The position numbers and the translations under genes were made by a program. The notes beneath the pieces were generated by a model. That model was given only the letters and a program-made list of their open reading frames with translations, searched no databases and was not told where the DNA came from. Of a DNA stretch of 34,850 nucleotides, positions 25,764-34,850 are shown one piece after another; the stretch's first letter is position 1; every line of letters starts with the position of its first letter. This DNA is from Bacteroidota bacterium (GTDB lineage Bacteria; Bacteroidota; Bacteroidia; AKYH767-A; OLB10), in assembly GCA_016717325.1 (NCBI GenBank), contig JADKFV010000043.1:1-34850 (forward strand), in the 5' to 3' direction.

Positions 25764-26924
25764 ATGAATACAATTGCGGTAATAGGATGTGGCACCATGG
25801 GAAATGGTATTGCACAAGTATCATTACAAGCCGGCAATACTACTTATGTATACGACAACAATGAACAATCGCTTGGCAAGGCTAAACTAAGTATGCTGGC
25901 CACTTTCGACAGATTAATTGAGAAAGGAAAACTTACTATCGATTTAAAAAACCAATTCGCAAAACAGCTTCATTATACTTCGGTATTGAGTGATATTGCT
26001 GCATGCGATTTGGTTATTGAAGCTATTGTGGAAGATGTAAATATTAAACAACAATTGTTTATGCAAATTGAAACCTTGGTAAAGCCGGAGTGCATAATTG
26101 CTTCAAATACTTCGTCACTGTCGATAACTTCATTAGCATCGTGTTTGCAAAATCCATCAAGGTTTATTGGTATTCATTTTTTTAATCCGGCACCTGTAAT
26201 GCCTTTAGTAGAAATAATTCCTGGTATTGCCACCGACAAAATTATTTTACAACAAACAATTGATTTAATTTCAAACTGGAAAAAACTACCGGTAACCGCA
26301 AAAGATACACCGGGTTTTATAGTAAACAGAATAGCACGCCCATTTTATGGTGAAGCAATTAGAACGTATGAAGAAGGCATTGCCGGTTTTGAAACAATTG
26401 ATGCTGCTATGAAAACAATTGGCGGATTTAAAATGGGCCCTTTCGAGCTCATGGATATGATAGGTAACGATATCAATTTTAAAGTAACCGAATCGGTGTG
26501 GACGCAAATGTTTTTTGATGCCCGATATAGGCCATCACTTACTCAAAAAAGATTATTCGAAGCAGGTTATTTTGGAAAAAAAACGGGACAAGGATATTAC
26601 AATTACGCTGCGAATCAGGCAACTGATGCTCCATCCACGGATAATGAATTGATGCAGAAAATATTTTTGCGAATATTGGTTATGCTTATAAACGAAGCTG
26701 CCGAAGCATTGTATTTGAAAATTGCCAGCCGCGATGATATAGATACTGCAATGACTAAAGGGGTAAACTATCCTAAAGGTTTATTAAAATGGGCCGATGA
26801 AGTTGGGTCGCAAAAATGTGTACAAATGATGGATGATTTATTCAATGCCTATCACGAGGAGCGATACAGATGCAGTATACTTTTGAGAAAAATGGCTTTG
26901 GAAGGCAAATTATTTTATCAATAA
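25764..26924 (+). CDS. 3-hydroxyacyl-CoA dehydrogenase
   Basis: Oxidises or reduces 3-hydroxyacyl-CoA with NAD(P). 386 residues: a Rossmann NAD domain with GCGTMG at residues 8-13 and D31 at the end of beta 2; the catalytic pair H138 (IHFFNP) and E150; S117 in NTSSLS; N188 in PGFIVNR. Two 3HCDH C-terminal domains follow (FKMGPFELMDMIGND near 225 and a second with INEAAEALYL and GVNYPKGLLKWADEVG). This duplicated layout is that of PaaH/Hbd-like enzymes in Bacteroidota. It could serve butyryl-CoA/polyhydroxybutyrate metabolism or phenylacetate breakdown; the context does not decide. It converges on the CoA-transferase gene 54 bases away, on the opposite strand. Confidence 0.92.
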   Translation: MNTIAVIGCGTMGNGIAQVSLQAGNTTYVYDNNEQSLGKAKLSMLATFDRLIEKGKLTIDLKNQFAKQLHYTSVLSDIAACDLVIEAIVEDVNIKQQLFMQIETLVKPECIIASNTSSLSITSLASCLQNPSRFIGIHFFNPAPVMPLVEIIPGIATDKIILQQTIDLISNWKKLPVTAKDTPGFIVNRIARPFYGEAIRTYEEGIAGFETIDAAMKTIGGFKMGPFELMDMIGNDINFKVTESVWTQMFFDARYRPSLTQKRLFEAGYFGKKTGQGYYNYAANQATDAPSTDNELMQKIFLRILVMLINEAAEALYLKIASRDDIDTAMTKGVNYPKGLLKWADEVGSQKCVQMMDDLFNAYHEERYRCSILLRKMALEGKLFYQ

Positions 26925-26978
26925 AAAGTTGCAGCGTTTATAAGAGTCTTCCTGCTAAAACATTTGCTCAAAAAATAT

Positions 26979-27638
26979 TTAATCAATTACCATTTCGGGA
27001 ATATCGCCCTCTACTATTAGCTTACCTGCAGTTGATTTTATTATGTGTTCAATAGTAACACCGGGCGCGCGTTCTATTAATTTAAATCCTCCTTCGGGCA
27101 AGACATCTAAAACTGCAAGTTCGGTCACTATTCTTTTTACACAGCGCAATCCGGTTATTGGCAAATCGCACTTTGGCAATAACTTCGATTCGCCTGCTTT
27201 ATTTACATGCTGCATTGCAACAATAATATTCTTGGCCGATGCCACCAAATCCATTGCCCCGCCCATACCCTTCACCATTTTGCCTGGAATTTTCCAGTTA
27301 GCGATATCACCGTTTTCACTCACTTCCATGGCGCCAAGTATTGTTAGATCGACCTTCTGTGCCCTTATCATTCCAAAACTCATGGCACTGTCAAAAAAAG
27401 CTGAACCCGGCAATGTGGTTACGGTTTGTTTACCGGCATTTATCAGGTCGGCATCTTCTTCACCTTCAAATGGAAATGGCCCCATACCGAGTAATCCATT
27501 TTCCGATTGCAATACAACATTCATCCCCTCAGGAATAAAATTTGCCACAAGTGTAGGAATTCCTATTCCAAGGTTTACATATGATCCATCGCGAACTTCA
27601 CGTGCTATACGTTTGGCAATACCGTTTTTATCTAACAT
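26979..27638 (-). CDS. scoB: 3-oxoacid CoA-transferase subunit B
   Basis: Transfers CoA from succinyl-CoA to a 3-oxoacid such as acetoacetate, in complex with subunit A. The 219 residues are full length: GIGIPTLVANFI (residues 24-35), SENGLLGMGPFP (45-56) with the catalytic Glu46, and then GAMEVSENGDIANWKIPGKM and KGMGGAMDLV. Start at 27638. Subunit A is normally next door, but neither side of this gene encodes it: the upstream 600 bases are non-coding and the downstream gene is the 3-hydroxyacyl-CoA dehydrogenase. Subunit A must be elsewhere or lost. An AtoA-type acyl-CoA transferase role is the main alternative. Confidence 0.92.
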   Translation of the reverse strand: MLDKNGIAKRIAREVRDGSYVNLGIGIPTLVANFIPEGMNVVLQSENGLLGMGPFPFEGEEDADLINAGKQTVTTLPGSAFFDSAMSFGMIRAQKVDLTILGAMEVSENGDIANWKIPGKMVKGMGGAMDLVASAKNIIVAMQHVNKAGESKLLPKCDLPITGLRCVKRIVTELAVLDVLPEGGFKLIERAPGVTIEHIIKSTAGKLIVEGDIPEMVID

Positions 27639-28271
27639 AGTTTTTTATTTGCTACAAATTAAATGCTTATTCGTTACAAGCCAAAATGAGTTTTTTCAAA
27701 AAGGCATTTTTTATTATATTCATTTTGATTTTTAAGTCGCAAACTTCGAAAGCAGCATTGCAGATAAAATAATTGTGCGTTTGATAATTCGCATAGTAAA
27801 ATAAAATAAAATGGAGCGACTTCATTATTTTCAAAAATAAATTGGGCTATTCACGATAGAACATTTTTCAACCCCATTGATATTGTTAAAGAAAACAATA
27901 AATGATGCAATTTGAAATTTAGCATTGATGGAGCGATTAAACCCTATTTATGCAAAGCCTTGTATATCATACCATGTAGTCATGCACTTTGAACTAAATA
28001 TCTTCGAAAAATACCCAAAGATTTAGTTGAAGTATAATTCTGCAAGTGAGTATTTTTATTTCTCTTGCTCGTTTTTGAAAAACCCTTTCGTTTTGAGAAT
28101 TAATTTTTTCATAAGTCCAATTTTTCTTAGGCATGTTTATTTACTGTCATTCAAATAGTACAAATGCGTGAATCATGTAACAGTTTTTAAAAATTGTGCA
28201 GTGGTTGTCTTTTTATGAGTAATCACCTTTGCAGATGTAATAATTCAGGACCAGACTAATTCCAAAATGAA
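27639..28271. other. Gene-poor AT-rich stretch upstream of scoB
   Basis: Contains the scoB upstream region and one small minus-strand ORF (27994-28134). I see no repeats, hairpin of note or recognised gene. With the small genes to the right it forms the least familiar part of the window. Confidence 0.4.
27994..28134 (-). CDS. Possible 46-residue basic ORF
   Basis: ATG at 28134 to TAG at 27994-27996: starts MPKKNWTYEKINSQNERVFQ, rich in Lys/Arg, then ILTCRIILQLNLWVFFEDI. The opening resembles the start of a real protein, while the tail is less convincing. It may be a truncated gene. No family recognised. Confidence 0.2.
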   Translation of the reverse strand: MPKKNWTYEKINSQNERVFQKRAREIKILTCRIILQLNLWVFFEDI

Positions 28272-28414
28272 ATGGAAACGCTAACGGCACCAATAAAAAA
28301 AGAAAAGCTAAATGGAACATTAGTAAATGTTTCAAAAGAAAAAGCATTGGAAGTCATATTGACGAAGGAGTAAAATGTATTGGTGGCACATACTTTAAGA
28401 AAGACAAAAAATAA
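28272..28414 (+). CDS. Short unrecognised protein 1 of the 28-kb islet, one frameshift
   Basis: ATG at 28272 gives METLTAPIKKEKLNGTLVNV, then SKEKALE. A one-base shift near 28353 continues into SHIDEGVKCIGGTYFKKDKK and a TAA at 28412-28414. Without the shift the ORF ends at 28373 after 33 residues. The repaired length is about 47 residues. The TAATG junction couples it to the next ORF. Function unknown. Confidence 0.3.
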
Positions 28415-28573
28415 TGAAAGAACTTGAAAAATTAAATCAGCAGGAAAAAAAATGTGTATGCTGAAACATTGCATCACAGTTTCATTACATATTCCAAACA
28501 CGATTCAAAAGCGCGCAAAAATGTGCTCTTACATTTTGCTATCCCTATTTACATTAAAGGTCTTACTGCTTGA
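28414..28573 (+). CDS. Short unrecognised protein 2 of the 28-kb islet, one frameshift
   Basis: ATG at 28414 overlaps the stop of the previous ORF (TAATG). It reads MKELEKLNQQEK. With one A fewer in the A8 run at about 28445-28452 it continues NVYAETLHHSFITYSKHDSK, then ARKNVLLHFAIPIYIKGLTA and TGA at 28571-28573, about 52 residues. The 160-base length is exactly one base too long, which fits one inserted base. Unrecognised; no signal peptide. Confidence 0.35.
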
Positions 28574-28595
28574 TAAAAAATAAAATTAAAAAGAA

Positions 28596-29123
28596 ATGGA
28601 AAATATAAATACAGAAGAAATGGAAAAAGAAAACATGGAAACAAATGTGAATGTTCTTAACGCTGCACAATCAGATAACCGATTAAATCAACAATCAATT
28701 CAAAACGATTCCAATGCTGGGGATAAATCAGGCTTGTGTTTTCTGGATTCAGAAGAAGTGGAAGTAAAAAAAACTTTTCAGAGAAAACCACAATTCAGGT
28801 TCAATGAAAATAATAAAAGGAAATTTTCCTGAATTTTTTCGTTTGTAATCTTATTGATAAAGGAATGAAACTGCAGTACTATGAAACTAACCCGCTATAC
28901 ATCAGCGTTGGCACCTTAGAAAATGAAATCACTGTTTCCTTTAACGCTAAGGATGAAATGCAAATTGGAAAACTTCTTTTTGCTAAATACCCTACTCTAT
29001 GGAAAAACGATCCTAAAAATTAAAGAAATAACTGAGCGGTACTTCTCCTTTTTCCAAAACCAAAAGTTATTTGATGAGCTAACGGTAAGTATGCTGAAAG
29101 TATATTTGGTATTTCTATTTTAA
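28596..29123 (+). CDS. Unrecognised protein of about 175 residues, two compensating frameshifts
   Basis: The ATG at 28596 opens a polar, Asn/Gln/Glu-rich N-terminus (MENINTEEMEKENMETNVNV), then VEVKKTFQRKPQFRFNENNK. One extra A near 28823 would join it to IFLNFFVCNLIDKGMKLQYY, ETNPLYISVGTLENEITVSF and GKLLFAKYPTLWKNDPK. One A fewer near 29015 then continues into IKEITERYFSFFQNQKLFDE, ending with TAA at 29121-29123. The 528 bases stay a multiple of three because one gain and one loss cancel. The tail overlaps the convergent end of the glucan synthase gene by a few bases. As read, three shorter ORFs are seen (28596-28832, 28865-29023 and 28923-29123). The domain is not recognised; predicted soluble and cytoplasmic. 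Confidence 0.4.
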
Positions 29124-32071
29124 AAATTCTTCCGGTATTTTGGGAGCAACAGCAATAGTAAACATCATGATTTGCACATTGTGTTCCTTTCCATCATCAA
29201 TTAATGTGATCGTATTGTCTTCCTGTCTCTTTCCATCAGCAGTACACGTCATTTCCCTGTGCTGTTATTTTGAGTAACCACAATATGATAGACGGAATTC
29301 TTATAACGGTAATGAACTGTAAATGATTCCCACGTTACCGGAATACATGGAACGACTTTTAGCTTGCTGCCCTTTTTTTGTAAACCAAGAAAAGATTCTG
29401 TGATAAGCCGGTACATCCAGCCGGCAGAACCTGTGTACCAGGTCCAGCCACCACGCCCTGCATGTGGTGTGCGTGCATACACATCTGCCGCTATCACATA
29501 AGGCTCCACTTTGTAAACAGCAATTTCTTCGGCAGTTTTTCCGTGGTTCACGGGATTGATCATATTCAATAGTTCCCACACGCGTTTATGATCTCCAAGC
29601 TTTGCAAAAGCCATCGTCAACCAAACAGCAGCGTGCGTGTATTGCCCGCCATTCTCTCTTACTCCGGGCACATATCCTTTAATGTATCCGGGGTTCAAAT
29701 CTGATTTGTCAAAAGGTGGTTCTAATAGCTGAATAATTTCTGTATCTTTTTGTACAAGGTTTTTATATGCTGATTCCATCGCAGTATCTATGCGCCTGGT
29801 ATTTCCTGCTCCCGATAAAACCGACCAGCTTTGCGCAATGGAATCAATTTTACATTCTTCATTAACTGAAGAGCCAAGTTGTGTGCCATCATCAAACCAG
29901 GCACGTTTATACCAATGTCCATCCCAGGCATGCTTATCAATATTTTCCTTTAATTGCTGTGCCTGTTTTTTACATTCATCAGCAAATTCTAAATCGTTTT
30001 GTATACGTGCAACCGGTTCGAACCGGGTTAAAATATCATAAAGAAAAAATGCCATCCATACACTTTCACCTTTTCCTTTGTTACCTACTTTATCAAAACC
30101 ATCGTTCCAGTCTCCGGTGCCAATTAACGGTAAGCCATGTTCACCATACTTGAATCCATGTTTAATTGCAAGCACACAATGGTCATATAATTTAGCAGCT
30201 GAAACCGATTTTACAGGTGTATCATAATAAGACTCTTCACCATGATTCAATTGCCTTCCTTCAATGAAATATGCAGGTTCATTAAGTATTGAAAAATCCT
30301 CAGTTTGCAAAACATAAAGAGCAGTAGCAAATGGCAACCAAAGAAAATCATCGGAGCAATAAGTACGCACACCATTGCCCGTTGGCGGATGCCACCAATG
30401 TTGTACATCACCTTCTTTAAACTGCCTTGATGCGCAAAGTAAAATTTGTTCGCGCGCAAGTTGAGGAGCTACTTGAAGAAGTGACATTACATCCTGCAAT
30501 TGATCCCTGAAACCGAAGGCGCCACCTGATTGATAAAATCCGCTGCGACCCCAAAGCCGTGCAGAAAGTGTTTGATAAGTCAGCCAGCCATTCGTTATCA
30601 TGTTAAGAGCTGCATCAGGAGTTTCTATCTGCAAAGCGCTTACTGTGTGTTTCCAATATTTTTTTACTTTTTCAAATGAATCGGATGCTGCGACACTTCC
30701 CTTGAATTGCTTTACAATTGAACTGGCATCATGTGAGTTTTTTCCTGCACCCAATCTGAAAATAATTTCCTTCTCCTCTCCATCTGCCAGGTCAAAAGGA
30801 ACCTGTATAGCCGTGCATGGATCTAAGGCAAGTCCAATTTTTCCTGAAAGTTTTTGTCGTGACATTGCATCAGGGTTTTGCAAGGTGCCGTTGCGGCCAA
30901 TAAATTCGGCCCTGTCACAGGTAAATGATTTTTTCAAATTGTCCACATCAAAAAATGCAACGCGATTATTAAATTCAGTGTTGTACGGATTTTTTGCAAA
31001 GACTGCACCGCTGTCAGGATCAATTTCTGTATGAATGTGCATGATGGTTTTCCATCTGCTGCTGTCAAGAACCCACTCTATATATCCTGTGGCTGAAAGC
31101 TTTCGAGATCTGCCGGATTGATTTCGTATTTTTAGTACATTAAATTTAACGGCTGCTTCCAAATCAACATACACGGTCATTTCAGAATAGATTCCATCTT
31201 CAATATGTTCGAACACGCTATATCCAAATCCATGGCGTGTGACGTAGGGTGTTTCACCGCCTGATGGAAGAAGAGTAGTGGACCAAAACTGCCCGCTTTC
31301 ATAATCACGAATGTAAAATGCTTCGCCACCCTTATCACAAACAGGATCATTCTTCCAGGGCGTGAGGCGCAATTCATGCGCATTCTCTGTCCATGTATAC
31401 GCAGTTCCGCTTTCAGAAATAACAGTTCCAAAATTTGGATTTGCAATTACGTTTACCCATGGGGCCGGAGTTTTATTTTTGTCATCAACAACAATAACAT
31501 ATTCATTTCCGTCAGCAGCGAAACCTCCCTTTCCATTGTAAAAGATCAAATCTTTTGGCAATTCAATTGGTGTTATTGACTTTATTGTTTGTACCGGAGT
31601 GATGTACGGGATAATCACCTTTGGAAGTTGTTTGCGTTTAATATGATCTGCTAATGTTCCCCCGCTATCCGAAATATTAATACGGGCTACGGTTTGAAAT
31701 AGTATGCGATCTTCGTGTGAGATTTGGTCTGCCGCTCTTACAAAAACTCCTCCCGGACGATCTTTGTATTCAACAGGAATAAGTGCATCAATTTCATTTT
31801 GAAAATCCTGACGGTACACATTATGCTCTTCGTTCCATATTACCAAATCAACAGCGAGACCTTTTAATCGCCAATACGCATGTGCCTGAACAAGTTGCTT
31901 TACCAAATGCATGTTAGCATGATCTTCAATTTTCAAAAGAACAATAGGTAAGTCTCCTGAAATGGAGTAGCCCCACAATCCTGACTGACCGCGATGATTG
32001 CTGATAAGTATGGCAGCATCGGCACGAAATACAGAATTAATAAACAAAATGGAACTTGCAAGACGTCCGTA
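29115..32071 (-). CDS. Cyclic beta-1,2-glucan synthase, C-terminal GH94 part
   Basis: Continues in frame from the preceding piece after an in-frame TAA: YGRLASSILFINSVFRADAA, then NHRGQSGLWGYSISGDLPIV (a family hallmark). Numbering from 32047 (TTG read as start): a GH94 N-terminal beta-sandwich at about 200-440 (PWVNVIANPNFGTVISESG, WKNDPVCDKGGEAFYIRDY), then the (alpha/alpha)6 catalytic domain with FGFRDQLQDVMSLL (511-524), HWWHPPTGNGVRT (550-562) and GTGDWNDGFDKVG (643-655), which contains the GH94 catalytic aspartate. In NdvB/ChvB this domain trims the glucan chain by phosphorolysis. The frame ends at 29249, but one more G (GGGAAATG to GGGGAAATG) extends it as EMTCTADGKRQEDNTITLID ... PKIPEEFLK to TAG at 29115-29117. 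Confidence 0.85.
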
Positions 32072-34850
32072 TTATTGCGCTTCTGCCTCTGAAGCATTAA
32101 TTTGTCTCAATACCACCTGACTATGCGTCCATGCTAATTCAAACACCCGATCCTGATGATGCTTATCCTGATATTTATCAATCAGGCTTTCACATACATC
32201 CCTCGTTTCACCAATGCCTGTAATCATTTCAAGTGTAATTACTTCGTCCGGTTCAAGTATTATTTTGTATCGTATTGCAACAATCGGATCTAATACTGAT
32301 CCCTGGCTACCCGAAAGCGGACCCGGTTTGTACATCACCTGCGGATTTACGTTAGTGTTGCCACGACCGATAAACTCCATCCGGTTGGTTTCATAAGATA
32401 TTTCTTCAGGATTTTTTCCCTGTATGGTCATCAAATGAAACATCCATGGTGGTGTCTCTTCGGCTGAACGGGATCTGCGTGTACAAATAATGGCATGTTG
32501 TGGCGCAAGTATCTCTGTTTGCACAAAAAGATTGCTGAATGCGGGCTGCATCAAATCTGAAGCAAATGCTGCAAGTACTACTTCGGAATAACTGGTAACC
32601 TCAATAGTTCTCTGAACAGATGAAGAGTTTGTTATGCGAACTCTTCTCATCTCTATATCATCTTCGGATGAAACTACAATTTCAGTATGTGTTTCTATTT
32701 CGTTATTGGTGCTGCGAAAGTCAACACGACCTAATGAAAATGCGGCTTCATACTTTTCACTTTTTTGTAAGGTTGGTTGATGCGTATTGGACCAATACTT
32801 GCCGCTTTTCACATCACGTATGTAACAAAATGTTCCCCAATTATCGCATGTGCCATCTTCACGCCAGCGGCTAACAGCCAAATCTTTCCAACGACTGTAA
32901 CCTCCACCCGCATTTGTTACCATTACATGATACCTTCCATTTGACAATAACTGTACTGCAGGTAAAGGTGTATTAGGGCCGTTGATTACTCTTGTTTCAG
33001 CGCCAACCTCTACAGCATTGATATCAGCAATATCGGTAGTGTGGGCATAAAATGCAGTCGCTTTTGGAATACGTTCCTGCAATAATAAAAGTGCGGCCTT
33101 GAATTGTGGTTCGGCTTCAAAATATTTTTGCATGGGTTTGTCGAGCAGCAAATATGCTAATGACAATAAACTCATGCCCTGATGGTGCGCCATGAATGCG
33201 TAAATAATAGCGCTCGATTGTCCGCGTTGCAACCGCGATGGTGTATAATCTATGGCTTCATAAAAACCGTATCGTCCTTCAAATTTATTTTCAGCGAGAA
33301 GTTGTAGATTTTTACATGCTTTTTGCGGTTCCACCATGAGTGCAAGAGCCGATGCATATGGAGCAATAACTGAATCTTCTTCAAGCCCGCGTTTCAATCC
33401 TAAACCCGGGGCACCAAATGCACGGTACTGATATTGTGAACCGGCATTTATCATATTGAATGCAGATTCTGATATACCCCATGGCATACCTTTTTGTTTG
33501 GCATAATCAATTTGCCATTGAACGGCAGCTTTATAGGTTTGGTCAAGCAGTGTATTTTCATAAGTAGGCATTACCAAAAGTGGCATCAGGTATTCGAACA
33601 TAGAACCACTCCATGAAAGAAGAATAGGGTCGCCTTCTACTTTTGTAAGCAAACGTCCCAATGCAAACCAACTCTCTTCGGGCAGTTTTCCTTGTGCAAT
33701 GCCAATGAAAATAACAAACCTGGCTTCAGATGCCAGCAGGTCATAAAAACTTGCATCAATATGATGTTCCTGCACATTGTAACCAATGGTAAACAGATTG
33801 CTTGATTTATCATAAAGGAAATCCCATTCCATTTCTGATAACTCATTGCACTGTTGCGCAAGATTTTCAACTGCATAAATTCTAACTTCAGCAAGGCGGA
33901 TGGAATCAGCTAAAGAAGCTTTAAATAATTCAAGCCATTCCTTTTCATCTGCAGTATTGTTTTCATTTTGCTTACCGTTCACTTCAACAGCTAATTCATT
34001 TGCTGATTTTAATAACTCAGCCAATGTTTCATTTGTACGAATGGAAAAATAATTTTCAAACCTGGGAGGAACGTTAGCCAACAAGTCCCAGGGTGCAAAC
34101 ATTTTAAAGTCTTCATTCAGAATTTCCAATTGTTTATTCAATGTTTGCTTCCACCAATAGGTTTCACTCGCTAAATCGTTATTCAGTTTTTCATAAACAG
34201 GTATGAAGTTTTTTGTCAACTTCTCTATATGTAATTTCTTATCGCTATGTGAAATTAAATCAGCTACGCTTGATGCTTCTAAATCAATATTAAATTGGTT
34301 CAGCAATTCAATATCTTTTTCTTCCATTGTGTCTATAAGAACATGCAAGGTATCCCTTAGCCCTTCAAATAATTTTCGATCAATTATTTTTTGATTTGGT
34401 ACTGCGAGTAATCCTTGTTTCAATATCAGCAAATGCCCGGCAAGATTTCCACTATCAACAGTTGAGATGTATTTGGGCAATAAAGGATTCAAAGATTGGG
34501 TATCGTACCAATTGTAAAAATGTCCTCGGTACCGCTCCATTTTTTTCATTGTGCTTAGCGTCTTCGTTGTTTGTTCAATAAGCTGTGAAGCAGTTATGTA
34601 ACCAAACTCGAAGGCGGATAAATTTGCAAGCAATGAAATCCCAATGTTTGTAGGAGATGTACGATGTGCTATCAGTTCAACCGGTTGTTCCTGAAAATTA
34701 TCTGGCGGCAGCCAATTGTCTTCAGCATCAACAAACCGCTCGAAGTAACTGTAAGTCTTACGCGCAAGTTTTCGTAAAAAAACATTTTGTTCTGCGGTGA
34801 GCAGCGAAACTTTTTTCGCTAATGGTTTGCTCAAAAACCACGTAGTAAAA
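32072..34850 (-). CDS. Cyclic beta-1,2-glucan synthase, central part, 5' end outside the window
   Basis: Open to the window edge: the residues before the first possible TTG (34834) read TTWFLSKPLAKK, the usual join between the last membrane helices of the GT84 synthase domain and the soluble part, so this is not a gene start. Then RKLARKTYSYFERFV, DNWLPPDNFQEQPVELIAHR, TSPTNIGISLLANLSAFEFG and RGHFYNWYDTQSLNPLLPKY. The cyclisation (GH189, glycoamylase-like) domain shows SWSGSMFEYLMPLLV, RYGFYEAIDYTPSRLQRGQS and YAFMAHHQGMSLLSLAYLLL. A first GH94-like beta-domain follows (VINGPNTPLPAVQLLSNGRY, WGTFCYIRDVKSGKYWSN). It stops at TAA 32074-32072 inside NASEAEAQ*YGRLAS, where relatives read QLYGRLAS. 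A TTA-to-TAA change explains this. The protein is a cytoplasmic-membrane synthase making periplasmic cyclic glucan. Confidence 0.88.
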   Translation of the reverse strand, partial: FTTWFLSKPLAKKVSLLTAEQNVFLRKLARKTYSYFERFVDAEDNWLPPDNFQEQPVELIAHRTSPTNIGISLLANLSAFEFGYITASQLIEQTTKTLSTMKKMERYRGHFYNWYDTQSLNPLLPKYISTVDSGNLAGHLLILKQGLLAVPNQKIIDRKLFEGLRDTLHVLIDTMEEKDIELLNQFNIDLEASSVADLISHSDKKLHIEKLTKNFIPVYEKLNNDLASETYWWKQTLNKQLEILNEDFKMFAPWDLLANVPPRFENYFSIRTNETLAELLKSANELAVEVNGKQNENNTADEKEWLELFKASLADSIRLAEVRIYAVENLAQQCNELSEMEWDFLYDKSSNLFTIGYNVQEHHIDASFYDLLASEARFVIFIGIAQGKLPEESWFALGRLLTKVEGDPILLSWSGSMFEYLMPLLVMPTYENTLLDQTYKAAVQWQIDYAKQKGMPWGISESAFNMINAGSQYQYRAFGAPGLGLKRGLEEDSVIAPYASALALMVEPQKACKNLQLLAENKFEGRYGFYEAIDYTPSRLQRGQSSAIIYAFMAHHQGMSLLSLAYLLLDKPMQKYFEAEPQFKAALLLLQERIPKATAFYAHTTDIADINAVEVGAETRVINGPNTPLPAVQLLSNGRYHVMVTNAGGGYSRWKDLAVSRWREDGTCDNWGTFCYIRDVKSGKYWSNTHQPTLQKSEKYEAAFSLGRVDFRSTNNEIETHTEIVVSSEDDIEMRRVRITNSSSVQRTIEVTSYSEVVLAAFASDLMQPAFSNLFVQTEILAPQHAIICTRRSRSAEETPPWMFHLMTIQGKNPEEISYETNRMEFIGRGNTNVNPQVMYKPGPLSGSQGSVLDPIVAIRYKIILEPDEVITLEMITGIGETRDVCESLIDKYQDKHHQDRVFELAWTHSQVVLRQINASEAEAQ

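Noticed and set aside
27043..27735. 230-residue plus-strand ORF
   Set aside because: Antisense shadow of scoB, whose catalytic motifs are clear on the other strand.
30009..30030. Palindrome AACCGGTTCGAACCGGGTT, resembling a tRNA T-loop or operator
   Set aside because: It lies inside the conserved GH94 coding frame, with no cloverleaf around it.
32072..32074. Reassigned TAA codon (genetic code change) to explain the stop in the glucan synthase
   Set aside because: Many intact genes here end in TAA, including fbp and the 3-hydroxyacyl-CoA dehydrogenase, so TAA acts as a normal stop.
34830..34834. TTG at 34834 as the start of a 920-residue protein
   Set aside because: The frame stays open to the window edge and the upstream residues match the synthase's membrane-domain exit, so the gene continues outside the window.
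1..34850. tRNA, rRNA, transposase or phage genes
   Set aside because: I looked for T-loop consensus, conserved rRNA words and transposase motifs and saw none; this was by eye, so a degenerate tRNA could be missed.

Overview
The window reads as a chromosomal segment of a Bacteroidota bacterium, probably uncultivated and assembled from metagenomic or long reads. The evidence is three proteins with type IX secretion (T9SS) C-terminal sorting domains, a GldA-type gliding ATPase, Bacteroidota-specific families (DUF4271 next to uroporphyrinogen-III synthase, DUF2851), near absence of Shine-Dalgarno sites, and -7 promoter elements of the TAnnTTTG type. A family-level assignment (Chitinophagales or Sphingobacteriales-like) is only a guess.

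Layout. 1-8.5 kb: broken genes for a DUF2157 membrane protein (-), a TolC / RND-adaptor efflux pair (+), a YdeI/DUF1905 protein (-), a DUF4139 protein (-) and a conserved unknown protein (+), separated by repeat-rich spacers. Homology survives across all frames but the frame changes every few tens of bases at the left and less often to the right. 8.5-11.2 kb: a 37-aa membrane microprotein, S-adenosylmethionine synthetase (one frameshift) and GldA. 11.3-12.0 kb: a 153-bp higher-order repeat array. 12.1-20.5 kb: secreted proteins, namely a GH13 alpha-amylase with a T9SS tail, a CBM9/DOMON-like partner, an MBL hydrolase and two more T9SS cargo proteins. 20.4-21.1 kb: a DUF559 endonuclease gene that has lost its active-site segment, sitting inside direct and inverted palindromic repeats. 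21.2-27.6 kb: core metabolism, namely fructose-1,6-bisphosphatase, DUF2851-PspC, HemD and DUF4271 (one frameshift), 3-hydroxyacyl-CoA dehydrogenase and CoA-transferase subunit B. 27.6-29.1 kb: a gene-poor stretch with a run of short unrecognised plus-strand genes. 29.1-34.85 kb: the C-terminal two thirds of a cyclic beta-1,2-glucan synthase (NdvB/ChvB type), interrupted by one in-frame TAA and one C-terminal frameshift.

How they work together. The amylase and its neighbour probably form a secreted or surface polysaccharide-degrading pair exported by T9SS. Fructose-1,6-bisphosphatase and the acyl-CoA genes are housekeeping. The glucan synthase would make periplasmic cyclic glucan.

Main caution: many indels are single-base changes, often in homopolymers, and one lies in essential metK, so much of the apparent pseudogenisation may be sequence error. 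The most interesting structures are the DUF559 cassette with its flanking palindromes, the dimeric 153-bp array, the palindromic repeat translated as a linker inside a T9SS protein, and the small-protein islet at 28.3-29.1 kb.
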